Assembly: GCA_022448765.1 (NCBI GenBank)
Contig: JAKUTI010000138.1
Location: 1-7,065 of the forward strand
Source of the DNA: Pseudomonadales bacterium
GTDB taxonomy: Bacteria > Pseudomonadota > Gammaproteobacteria > Pseudomonadales > Azotimanducaceae
DNA: 7,065 nucleotides
Direction of reading: 5' to 3'
The notes under the pieces are model-generated. The model had not been told where the DNA came from. It ran no database searches and was given only the letters and a program-made list of their open reading frames with translations. The stretch's first letter is position 1. The number at the start of each line of letters is the position of its first letter. Shown piece after piece: positions 1-6,585 of the stretch. Both the position numbers and the translations under genes were made by a program.

Positions 1-744
1 ACGGTTCCTGATATTGATGCGGGAATTCGTTTATACGAACTTGATGATCTACCCCCTGCACAGGTTGTTAAAGCGATGCAGGCCATACGCCGTGAGAAAA
101 CCGGGGGGTCGGACTTCCTTCCGTTGTACCTCCACCGGGTTGTAGCAATCTCTATTGGCTTGCGAACGCGAGAGGAATTTAGAATCTGGTCGCTGGGAGA
201 CGAGGAATCTAGTGAAGAGGAACTTGTCCAACGATTTTTTACAGGAATTGAGCGTTATGACCCGGTGCTCGTGAGTTGGAACGGCACCGGCTTTGATCTA
301 CCGGTGCTTCATTACCGGAGTTTGTTACAGAACGTATCGGCTAGAGGTTATTGGGAGGTCGGCGACAAGGATCGAGAGTACCGCTGGAATAACTACCTTA
401 ATCGTTTTCATTGGCGTCATATTGACCTAATGGATGTTTTGGCGGGGCATCAGGCACGCGCGAACGCCCCGTTGGATGACATTTCAAAATTGCTTGATTT
501 ACCCGGAAAGGGCACGATCAGTGGCAAGGATGTGTGCGACCTTTTTCTTGATGGGAAACTTGAAATCATTAGGAACTACTGTGAAACGGATGTGCTCAAT
601 ACGTATTTAATCTATTTGCGTTTCGAGGCGCTGCGGGGGCGCCTAAGCAGCGAAAGCTTACATAGCGAACGGCAAGCGGTCCGTAAAGCCCTCGCTGCAT
701 CCGATAAAGCCCATTTGAAGGCGTTCATGGCAGACTGGCAATAG
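1..744 (+). CDS. PolB-like 3'-5' exonuclease (DEDD fold), 5'-truncated by window edge
   Basis: Frame 1 is open from the first base to TAG at 742-744, giving 247 visible residues. The protein begins TVPD, which is the end of the usual exo I motif DIETVPD, so only a few N-terminal residues lie outside the window. Exo II is visible as WNGTGFDLP (N94, D99 in visible numbering). Exo III is visible as NYCETDVLNTYL (Y193, D197), with HIDLMD and LPGKGTISG between them. This set matches the predicted PolB-related exonuclease family (COG3298 / DNA_pol_B_exo2): a stand-alone DEDD-type nuclease without a polymerase domain, expected to use two metal ions bound by the motif acidic residues. The biological substrate is not established for the family. 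The last ~35 residues are Arg/Lys/Ala-rich. The gene runs in the same direction as rlmD, 32 bp upstream, so the two are probably co-transcribed. The family call is firm; a role in DNA repair or RNA processing would be inference. Confidence 0.9.
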   Translation, partial: TVPDIDAGIRLYELDDLPPAQVVKAMQAIRREKTGGSDFLPLYLHRVVAISIGLRTREEFRIWSLGDEESSEEELVQRFFTGIERYDPVLVSWNGTGFDLPVLHYRSLLQNVSARGYWEVGDKDREYRWNNYLNRFHWRHIDLMDVLAGHQARANAPLDDISKLLDLPGKGTISGKDVCDLFLDGKLEIIRNYCETDVLNTYLIYLRFEALRGRLSSESLHSERQAVRKALAASDKAHLKAFMADWQ

Positions 745-776
745 GTCCCGCACAGCGCCTGAATAAAACGACCGTT

Positions 777-2072
777 TTGACGACCATCGATATTTCCATA
801 ACCGGGCTGACCAACAATGGCCGTGGTATTGCCGAGCACGACGGAACGACTTGGCTCGTTGATAACGCCCTTCCTGGAGAAGTTGTCCGAGCTACAATTA
901 CTAAGAAACGGCGACGAGCCCGTAGAGCGAAATCTCTCATCACCTTACAAGCTTCTGCCGATCGAGTCGTCCCCCGTTGTGAGTATTTCGGTGTTTGTGG
1001 TGGATGTGTGATGCAACATTTGTCCATCGGCGGTCAATTACATCACAAACAGCTTAACGTTGGCGCCGCACTGAAACGTCACGGTGTTACGTTTGCGGTT
1101 GAGCAGATGAAAGGTATTTCACCTAGTGCATGGGGCTACCGGCGGAAAGGGCGATTAAGCGTTCGTTATGTGCCCAAGAAAGGTGGGGTTTTGGTCGGGT
1201 TCCGGGAATTCGAAAAGAGCTATGTCACCGATTTAAAACAGTGTCATACACTGGTACCAGAACTCTCTGCTTTGTTACCCAGTCTAAAGGCCCAATTGCA
1301 ACAACTCAGTGGCCGAGAGAGCATTCCACAAATTGAAATAGCGAGTGGAACGAATGTCTTGGCAATCATCGTCAGATACTTAGCTCCGTGTAGTGAACAG
1401 GATCTTCTACAGTTAATTTCGTTCGGGCGGGAACAGAATGTTCGCGTCTATCTCCAGAGCGGGGGACCGGATACGATCGTTCCGTTGGAGAAACAAGGTG
1501 AACCGTTGACCTATCGCATTCGAGCCAGTGGGGACACGATCAAATTTCTACCAACTGACTTCATCCAGGTTAATGATGTCGCGAATCAGGAGATCGTCGA
1601 GTCTGTATTGCAGATGCTGGCACCGACGTCGCGGGACCGGGTGCTGGAATTGTTTTGCGGGCTAGGCAACCTGACGCTGCCAGTGGCATCTAGCATTGAA
1701 CGAGTCGTCGGCGTGGACTATGACGATGGGTTGTTACGCCGTGCGAAGGACAATGCTCTTTTTAATCACAAAGACAACGTTGAATTCATACACGCAGATC
1801 TTACAGAAAACCCACCTGGTCAATGGTGGGCAGTAGAGGGCTTCACAAAACTGCTCCTGGATCCTCCCCGATCCGGGGCGCTGGAAATCTTGACCGCCAT
1901 CGTGCCGACACTTGCCCCAGAACGCATCGTTTATGCGTCCTGTAATCCGGAGACTTTGGCACGAGACGCGGCATTACTGACGGCACGGTTTGGTTATCGG
2001 CTTGAGGCTATTCGGGTCGTGGATATGTTCGCACACACCGGTCATGTTGAAACCATTGCCCTTTTTGTTTAA
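777..2072 (+). CDS. rlmD: 23S rRNA (uracil-1939-C5)-methyltransferase RlmD
   Basis: 431 residues, against 433 in E. coli RlmD (RumA). The enzyme uses S-adenosylmethionine to make m5U1939 in 23S rRNA. Domains in order: N-terminal TRAM domain (about 1-60) with a basic KKRRRARRAK stretch at 43-52; an iron-sulfur binding set C68, C74, C77 and C156 (CEYFGVCGGC plus QC), which fits a [4Fe-4S] cluster; and a C-terminal Rossmann methyltransferase domain. In that domain are QVN (264-266), the SAM loop ELFCGLGNLTLP (291-302), DPPR (362-365), the nucleophile C389 in YASCNPETLARD, and the general base E425 in HVETIALF. The start is TTG at 777, because no in-frame ATG or GTG exists after the TAA at 705-707. 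No clear Shine-Dalgarno precedes it, and CTG at 759 (adding six residues) is an alternative. The gene follows the exonuclease gene by 32 bp and ends 9 bp from the rne stop on the other strand. Confidence 0.96.
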   Translation: MTTIDISITGLTNNGRGIAEHDGTTWLVDNALPGEVVRATITKKRRRARRAKSLITLQASADRVVPRCEYFGVCGGCVMQHLSIGGQLHHKQLNVGAALKRHGVTFAVEQMKGISPSAWGYRRKGRLSVRYVPKKGGVLVGFREFEKSYVTDLKQCHTLVPELSALLPSLKAQLQQLSGRESIPQIEIASGTNVLAIIVRYLAPCSEQDLLQLISFGREQNVRVYLQSGGPDTIVPLEKQGEPLTYRIRASGDTIKFLPTDFIQVNDVANQEIVESVLQMLAPTSRDRVLELFCGLGNLTLPVASSIERVVGVDYDDGLLRRAKDNALFNHKDNVEFIHADLTENPPGQWWAVEGFTKLLLDPPRSGALEILTAIVPTLAPERIVYASCNPETLARDAALLTARFGYRLEAIRVVDMFAHTGHVETIALFV

Positions 2073-2081
2073 AGCGACGAG

Positions 2082-4310
2082 CTAGCTATTCGGTTGGTCA
2101 TTCCTCTCCGTTGGGTCGGCACGGTTGCCGTCGGCTTCCCCATGTCCTCTTTGGTCTTTCCTCTCCGTTGGGTCGGCACGGTTGCCGTCGACTGCCCCTT
2201 GTCGTCCGGTGTCTTGGGGCTTCGGTCGATTTGCATTACGGGGTTGGTTTTGGGATCGGTTTTGATCTCCTCGTTGACCTCGTTGATTGTTTTGACCCTG
2301 GGATCCCCTTTCTGGGGATCGTTGATTTCCTCGATTAGCATGGTCAGATTGCATTCTTCCAGCGGGACTGCGCCCACCCCCGGAACGTCCACCGCTCCGT
2401 GATCGCTGGGGGCGAGAGCTATTACTCTGGCCCTGCCGTTGGTTGGAGCGGGGTGGGCGGGATACCCGATCATCGGTTGGGCTCTTTGTGTCCTTTGACT
2501 CGCCTGATTGTGGCGACCGATTCCCTGTACGTGACCGATTTGGCCGTCGTTGCCCACCACGCCGCCGGGCTGGCCGCCTTTGGGGTGTTTCTTCTTCTCG
2601 AGGGGCAGGGCCAGTGAACCATTGTCGGATTTTTGTGAATAACGATGAGCCTTTCACCGCTGAAGCCTCTTTCGTTGCCGCTGGTTTAGGTGGTGGAGAA
2701 GTCTCAAGATTTTCAAGCTTCACGGCCGGCCGTTGCCTTGCCTGCATCATGGGCGTTTTAGGGGCGTCTTTATCCTCCCGTTCCGGTTCCAGTTCGAGCT
2801 CATGGCTTGGGGTTGCGGCCGAATGATCAAGTTCCTCGCTGCGTAATCGTTTCAGTCGGTATTGTGGCCGGTGTAGGTCTGCGGAAGGAAGAACAGCAAT
2901 ACGCGTACCGAGTGTAGATTCAATCTGCAAAAGCTCATGGCGTTTTTCATTCAATATAAACGTTGCCGTATCCAGCGGTAATTCGGCGAAGATCGCTTCG
3001 GTGTTCTCTTTCAATGCCTCCTCTTCGACAATTCGAAGAAAACTCAAGGCAGAAGACGTGACATTTCGAATATTGCCTGTGCCGCTGCAAAACGAACAGG
3101 TCTGGTAATTGGCTTCGCTAATTGATGACCGTAAGCGTTGTCGTGACATCTCAAGCAACCCAAAACGGGAAATGTGTCCGATTTGAATACGAGCGCGGTC
3201 CGGTTTAATCGCTTCCTGCAATCGATCTTCGACGGTCCGTCGATTGCGGGTCGAACTCATGTCGATAAGATCAACCACGACCAGCCCCCCAAGATCACGA
3301 ATACGTAACTGGCGAGCGAGTTCATCGACCGCCTCCAGATTGGTTTGAAGCGCTGTTTCTTCGATGTCTGAGCCGCGTGTAGAACGGGCTGAGTTAACGT
3401 CAACGGTAATGAGTGCCTCAGTGTGGTCGAGAACGACCGCACCACCAGATTTTAAATTTACCGTGCGCGAATAGGCGTTTTCGATCTGATTCTCAATCTG
3501 GTAGCGGGAGAATAACGGGACCGTATCCTGGTAATGTTTCAGCTTCTCCAGGTTTTGTGGCATCACTTGCGCCATAAACCGTTTTGCCCTTTCATAAATA
3601 TCAGGCTGATCAATAATGATCTCAGCAATATCAGCACGGAGGTAGTCCCGTATGGCCCTGACGATGAGATTACTTTCCTGGTATACCAGTAATGGGGCAG
3701 GCTGCTCCTTCGCTGCCGCATCAATGGCTTTCCACAATTGCAGTAAGAAATCCAGATCCCATTGCAATTCCTCTGCCGACTTTCCGATACCGGCTGTACG
3801 CGCGATTAAGGCGTGTTCGCTGGGTAAGTCAAGAGAATCCATTGCCTCGCGCAGCGAAGAGCGTTCATCCCCGGCGATACGCCGCGAGATTCCTCCGCCC
3901 TTCGGGTTATCAGGCATTAACACCAAATAACGCCCTGCGAGACTGATAAAAGTAGTTAGTGCGGCGCCCTTATTGCCGCGTTCATCCTTTTCTACCTGAA
4001 CCAATAACTGCTGACCCTCGTGGATCACATCTTGAATGCGGACTTGCGCCATTGGCTTGTCCGCCGGGTGATTCTTGAACTGTGAACGGGAAATCTCTTT
4101 AAGTGGCAGAAAGCCTTGGCGTTCTGCCCCATAGTCAACAAAAGCCGCTTCCAAACTCGGCTCAACTTTAGTCACGATACAAGTGTAAATATTCCCTTTA
4201 CGTTCATTGCGAATCGCAGACTCAACGTCCAGATCAAGCAACCGTTGACCATCGACGATCGCCACTCGAAGCTCCTCAGAGTGCGTGGCGTTAAACAACA
4301 TTCTTTTCAT
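2082..4310 (-). CDS. rne: Ribonuclease E, with a shortened C-terminal scaffold
   Basis: 742 residues. This is the endonuclease that matures 5S rRNA and tRNAs and starts mRNA decay, and in many bacteria it is the degradosome scaffold. The N-terminus MKRMLFNATHSEELRVAIVDGQ is typical, with a lone fifth-codon match to E. coli style starts. The S1 domain spans about 39-119. The 5'-phosphate sensor is R171-T172 (ARTAGIGKS). Catalytic metal residues are D304 (TVDVNSAR) and D347 (VVDLIDM), and the zinc-link is C405/C408 (CSFCSGTG). The catalytic half ends near 495. The rest is disordered: an acidic E/D stretch (503-514), an amphipathic segment SLFTKIRQWFTG (556-567) resembling the membrane-targeting helix, then an Arg/Gly/Asn/Gln/Ser-rich region starting RRPARRRGGQRRPNRSR (578-594). 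The tail separates it from RNase G (about 490 residues). At 742 residues it is much shorter than the ~1061 of E. coli, and I see no recognisable enolase or PNPase site. The tail ends in two 19-residue repeats. ATG at 4310 has the Shine-Dalgarno GGGAAG 7 nt upstream; the stop is TAG. Confidence 0.97.
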   Translation of the reverse strand: MKRMLFNATHSEELRVAIVDGQRLLDLDVESAIRNERKGNIYTCIVTKVEPSLEAAFVDYGAERQGFLPLKEISRSQFKNHPADKPMAQVRIQDVIHEGQQLLVQVEKDERGNKGAALTTFISLAGRYLVLMPDNPKGGGISRRIAGDERSSLREAMDSLDLPSEHALIARTAGIGKSAEELQWDLDFLLQLWKAIDAAAKEQPAPLLVYQESNLIVRAIRDYLRADIAEIIIDQPDIYERAKRFMAQVMPQNLEKLKHYQDTVPLFSRYQIENQIENAYSRTVNLKSGGAVVLDHTEALITVDVNSARSTRGSDIEETALQTNLEAVDELARQLRIRDLGGLVVVDLIDMSSTRNRRTVEDRLQEAIKPDRARIQIGHISRFGLLEMSRQRLRSSISEANYQTCSFCSGTGNIRNVTSSALSFLRIVEEEALKENTEAIFAELPLDTATFILNEKRHELLQIESTLGTRIAVLPSADLHRPQYRLKRLRSEELDHSAATPSHELELEPEREDKDAPKTPMMQARQRPAVKLENLETSPPPKPAATKEASAVKGSSLFTKIRQWFTGPAPREEETPQRRPARRRGGQRRPNRSRTGNRSPQSGESKDTKSPTDDRVSRPPRSNQRQGQSNSSRPQRSRSGGRSGGGRSPAGRMQSDHANRGNQRSPERGSQGQNNQRGQRGDQNRSQNQPRNANRPKPQDTGRQGAVDGNRADPTERKDQRGHGEADGNRADPTERNDQPNS
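2094..2207 (-). repeat. 57-bp tandem duplication at the 3' end of rne
   Basis: Unit 2151-2207 and unit 2094-2150 lie head to tail at an exact offset of 57 bp and match at 51 of 57 positions by my alignment. A core of 33 bp (2101-2133 and 2158-2190) is identical. The period is 19 codons, so the RNase E frame is kept. The units encode residues 702-720 and 721-739, sharing DGNRADPTER and a terminal DQ. After the second unit only three residues (PNS) remain before the stop. Confidence 0.9.
2302..2320 (-). other. Perfect 7-bp hairpin inside the rne tail coding sequence
   Basis: GATCCCC (2302-2308) and GGGGATC (2314-2320) form a perfect inverted repeat around a 5-nt loop. In the rne mRNA this codes for part of QRSPERGSQGQ, about residues 663-670. 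There is no T-run on either side, so it is not a terminator. It may be a by-product of G/C-rich low-complexity coding sequence. Confidence 0.4.
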
Positions 4311-4317
4311 TTGAATT

Positions 4318-4323
4318 CTTCCC
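4318..4323 (-). promoter_or_regulatory. Shine-Dalgarno site of rne
   Basis: Read on the minus strand the sequence is GGGAAG, 7 nt before the ATG at 4310. It fixes the rne start and sits directly beside the hairpin at 4324-4353, so folding or unfolding of that hairpin could affect ribosome access. Confidence 0.7.
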
Positions 4324-4353
4324 AGAACCCGTCACCTGCCCGGTGGGGGTTCT
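4324..4353 (-). promoter_or_regulatory. Hairpin in the rne leader, directly upstream of the RBS
   Basis: AGAACCC (4324-4330) pairs perfectly with GGGTTCT (4347-4353). Above a small asymmetric internal loop, CACC (4333-4336) pairs with GGTG (4342-4345) around a 5-nt loop. The element ends one base before the Shine-Dalgarno site. No T-run follows on either strand. Its position suggests a translation or RNA-stability control element, possibly an RNase E autoregulation structure. This is inferred from position and from the E. coli precedent only. Confidence 0.55.
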
Positions 4354-4553
4354 ATTTGCGTTGAGTCAACCCTCGTGGTCGAACCCAACAACCGTTCATT
4401 GCATCTTCTTCATTACGTCGAAGACGTTCTGCGATACAGGGAAGAGGGATGTAATAAAGACTAGGGCGCAATAGGAATAAGACTGGCCTGGCAACGTGTT
4501 GGCCCAGTAACAGATTCGCATTTAGCGCCTACTTCGTCGACGTTTGTCTCAAC

Positions 4554-4578
4554 AGCTAACGAGCGTTAATCGTTAGCT
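4554..4578. promoter_or_regulatory. Perfect 9-bp inverted repeat in the rne-rluC intergenic region
   Basis: AGCTAACGA (4554-4562) and TCGTTAGCT (4570-4578) are exact reverse complements separated by GCGTTAA. It lies 244 bp upstream of the rne ATG and about 320 bp upstream of rluC. No T-tract follows on either strand, so a terminator is unlikely. It could be a stem-loop in a long rne leader or an operator for a dimeric regulator. Confidence 0.45.
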
Positions 4579-4878
4579 TAGTGCCGCCAACTGTGGAACT
4601 GCTGCCAATCGCACGACAGCAATCCCAGATAATCCTTGTACTTCACATCCTTCTTCACTTGAGGGCTACCATTGTGCCCATCACTGTGTGATGCCGACCT
4701 GGGCGTAGTTGGGGTCGCGTGTTCGGTACAGCGGCCAAAAGACACATTCCTGGCTTCGGCTGAACCTGATTCGCGGTTCCCCCAACCGTTAGATCACTGC
4801 CGCGCTCAGCGACACAATCGGTGCTCACGGTGGGCCAGAGTCGCTAACTCTAACCAACAATCTACCAGAAGTACGGGC

Positions 4879-4884
4879 TATATT
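4879..4884 (+). promoter_or_regulatory. Possible -10 element (TATATT) for rluC
   Basis: TATATT matches the sigma-70 -10 consensus at five of six positions and lies 10 bp before the rluC ATG. No acceptable -35 hexamer is found 16-18 bp upstream. If used, the transcript would begin within a few bases of the start codon. Confidence 0.25.
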
Positions 4885-4894
4885 CTATATCGCC

Positions 4895-5869
4895 ATGATG
4901 TCAAGCCATACCAACTCAGCCAAGGTGCGTCATTTGGTAGTGGAAAGTCACTCAGAAGGGCAACGCCTGGATAATTGGCTGGTTAAACAACTCAAGCGCG
5001 TACCACGCAGTCATCTCTACAAAATCATCAGGGACGGACAGGTTCGCGTCAACGGCGGGCGCGTCAAACCGACTTATCGATTGGAGGAGGGTGATAGTGT
5101 GCGTATTCCACCCGTTCGGATGGATCCTCACCGGGGGGTGCCTCACCCTACGGCGTTACCTGCATTAGGTCTCGATATTCTGTATGAAGATAGCGCCTTA
5201 TTGGTATTAAATAAAGCAGCCGGCATTTCCGTCCATGGTGGAACCGGGATTCGACTCGGCTTAATTGAATCGCTCCGTCGGGATAGGCCGAAAGCGCCAT
5301 TCCTTGAGCTTGTCCATCGAATAGATCGGCCGACCTCGGGGTGTTTGATCGTTGCTAAATCATCGACGACTTTGCGGCATCTGCACGCCCAACTTCGCTC
5401 AGGGGTTGGTGTTAAGAAGCATTACCGGGCCCTAGTGCACGGGCAATGGGAGAGGGGAGCGCGGACAATCGACTTAAAATTATCCACCCGTACTCTCGCG
5501 GTCGATCGAATTCGTCGTTCCGTCCCGAATCCAACCGGCCAAAGCGCCACCTCTCATTTTCGACCGATCCAGCGGTTTTGTGACCACACATTGGTCGACA
5601 TCACCCTAGGCACCGGGCGCATGCACCAAATTCGCGCACATGCCGCGGCCATCGGCCATCCAGTGGTTGGAGACCACTACTATGGGGATAAAACAGCAGA
5701 CAAGGCCTTGCGTCAGAAAGGCTTCAAAAGGATGTGGTTACATGCCCTAAGCATTGGCGTGGTCCATCCTGACTCAGGGGTAACATTACTGATCCATGCC
5801 CCTATCCCGGAGGAGCTTTCAGGGTTACTTAAAGCACTCGAAGTAAAACAGCCATCGAGACAGCGCTAA
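4895..5869 (+). CDS. rluC: 23S rRNA pseudouridine synthase RluC
   Basis: 324 residues. RluC isomerises uridines 955, 2504 and 2580 of 23S rRNA (E. coli numbering) to pseudouridine. An S4 RNA-binding domain occupies about residues 23-75 (GQRLDNWLVKQL, VRVNGGRVKPTYRLEEGD). The RluA-type catalytic domain follows, with ILYEDSALLVLNKAAGISVHGG (95-116), the catalytic D144 in ELVHRIDRPTSG, KKHYRALVHGQW (174-185) and the C-terminal GRMHQIRAHAAAIGHPVVGD (241-260). The match to E. coli RluC includes the H-G-G-T/S-G motif and the VHG/RGQW element, and the place beside rne supports RluC over RluD. The start is ATG at 4895, giving a short N-terminal extension like that of E. coli. A second ATG follows at 4898 and GTG at 4925 is also possible. 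No Shine-Dalgarno precedes 4895. The gene diverges from rne and ends 16 bp from the stop of the converging Maf gene. Confidence 0.95.
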   Translation: MMSSHTNSAKVRHLVVESHSEGQRLDNWLVKQLKRVPRSHLYKIIRDGQVRVNGGRVKPTYRLEEGDSVRIPPVRMDPHRGVPHPTALPALGLDILYEDSALLVLNKAAGISVHGGTGIRLGLIESLRRDRPKAPFLELVHRIDRPTSGCLIVAKSSTTLRHLHAQLRSGVGVKKHYRALVHGQWERGARTIDLKLSTRTLAVDRIRRSVPNPTGQSATSHFRPIQRFCDHTLVDITLGTGRMHQIRAHAAAIGHPVVGDHYYGDKTADKALRQKGFKRMWLHALSIGVVHPDSGVTLLIHAPIPEELSGLLKALEVKQPSRQR

Positions 5870-5885
5870 CAGAGGCAATGCGCGG

Positions 5886-6482
5886 TTAGAGGACAAAATA
5901 GCTCTCTTGCGCAAGCAAGTCGATCACGGTAATCAGGGGCAAACCGATTAATGCGCTCGGGTCATCTCCAGAGATACGCGTTAGAAAGGCGACTCCCAGT
6001 CCATCTGCCTGTAATGAACCACAACAACCATAAGGCTGTTCGCGTTCGAGGTAACGCTGAATCATCGTCAAAGTGAGGTCCCTAAAAACCACTTCATAAG
6101 GGATTACCCGTGATCGAATCACCCCAGAATTGGAGTTCAAGAGGGCAACCCCTGTATATAAACGAACTGTTTGGCCGGATGCGGCCAATAATTGCTTGAC
6201 CGCGGTGGCACGATCACCCGGTTTGCCCACAATTTTCCCATCATAGGTTGCAACCTGGTCTGAGCCAATAATCAACGAATCGGGAAGGTTTGCCCCCACC
6301 GCATAGGCTTTCTCAATGGCTAACCTCTCTACCAATCCTTCCGCTTTCTCTTGTGCCCCAGCCGTTTCATCGATATCCGGACTAACCACCGAAAAGGGCA
6401 CCTGGAGTTGGGTTAGTAGCTGCCGCCGAAAAGGTGAAGAAGACGCCAATACTAGCGCTGGGTTTTTTTCATTTTTTGACAC
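5886..6482 (-). CDS. Maf-family nucleotide pyrophosphatase, YceF type (7-methyl-GTP)
   Basis: 198 residues, the normal family length. Maf proteins split nucleoside triphosphates to the monophosphate and pyrophosphate; the YceF branch prefers m7GTP, whereas the YhdE branch prefers dTTP/UTP. Motifs: LASSSPFRRQLL (12-23), PDIDET (35-40), IIGSDQV (71-77, with D75 matching the catalytic D69 of YceF), GKP (86-88), LYTGVALLNSNSG (108-120), and the YceF-like end CCGSLQADGLG plus GDDPSALIGLPLI. Placement beside rluC and rpmF is the yceF position in E. coli. The start is GTG at 6482, well supported: TGA lies immediately upstream in frame, and GGAGAG (6490-6495) is 7 nt before it. The first codons contain runs of six and seven A. 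In E. coli this gene is known as yceF or mafC. It diverges from rpmF. Confidence 0.94.
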   Translation of the reverse strand: MSKNEKNPALVLASSSPFRRQLLTQLQVPFSVVSPDIDETAGAQEKAEGLVERLAIEKAYAVGANLPDSLIIGSDQVATYDGKIVGKPGDRATAVKQLLAASGQTVRLYTGVALLNSNSGVIRSRVIPYEVVFRDLTLTMIQRYLEREQPYGCCGSLQADGLGVAFLTRISGDDPSALIGLPLITVIDLLAQESYFVL

Positions 6483-6489
6483 TCAATGG

Positions 6490-6495
6490 CTCTCC
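6490..6495 (-). promoter_or_regulatory. Shine-Dalgarno deciding the GTG start of the Maf gene
   Basis: Read on the minus strand the sequence is GGAGAG, 7 nt before GTG at 6482. With the in-frame TGA at 6483-6485 this rules out a more upstream start. Confidence 0.75.
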
Positions 6496-6496
6496 G

Positions 6497-6524
6497 AATA
6501 TAGTTCCGACCGCTGTTCAGGCAA
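6497..6524 (-). promoter_or_regulatory. Possible sigma-70 promoter for the Maf gene
   Basis: Minus-strand TTGCCT (6519-6524) and TATATT (6497-6502) are separated by 16 bp, a fair match to -35 and -10 consensus. The predicted start of transcription, near 6490, would cut into the Shine-Dalgarno site, which counts against it. Low confidence. Confidence 0.3.
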
Positions 6525-6585
6525 CTTTAAACCCTGTCGTAGCTGTAGGTACCCGATTTATCTATTTTAAGGTAAGCAAATCATC

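Larger units (their letters stand above)
4311..4894. other. 584-bp divergent intergenic region: rne leader and rluC promoter region
   Basis: No open frame here shows family motifs or a sensible start with a ribosome binding site. The rne and rluC genes diverge from it. In E. coli the equivalent gap carries a long (about 361 nt) structured rne 5' UTR through which RNase E limits its own synthesis, so the comparable length here suggests a similar leader. Visible structures are a hairpin next to the rne start (4324-4353), a 9-bp inverted repeat (4554-4578), and weaker ones: CTGGCC/GGCCCAG at 4483-4507 with one bulged base, and ACGTC/GACGT at 4415-4427. I could not place a convincing rne promoter. 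No tRNA-like fold was seen. Confidence 0.7.

Noticed and set aside
2302..2320. Hairpin as an rne terminator
   Set aside because: It lies within the coding region more than 200 bp before the stop and lacks a T-tract.
2069..2560. 163-codon open frame on the minus strand overlapping the rne tail in another frame
   Set aside because: It is low-complexity and lies entirely within RNase E tail coding sequence; the 57-bp repeat keeps both frames open. It has no family motif and crosses the end of rlmD.
2094..2826. Several plus-strand open frames opposite the rne tail
   Set aside because: They are antisense shadows of the Arg/Gly-rich coding sequence, with no recognisable domain or ribosome binding site.
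4554..4578. Inverted repeat as a rho-independent terminator
   Set aside because: No run of T follows on either strand, and both flanking genes point away from it.
4672..4974. 100-codon plus-strand frame in the rne-rluC gap
   Set aside because: It has no Shine-Dalgarno, has unremarkable composition and overlaps the start of rluC in another frame.
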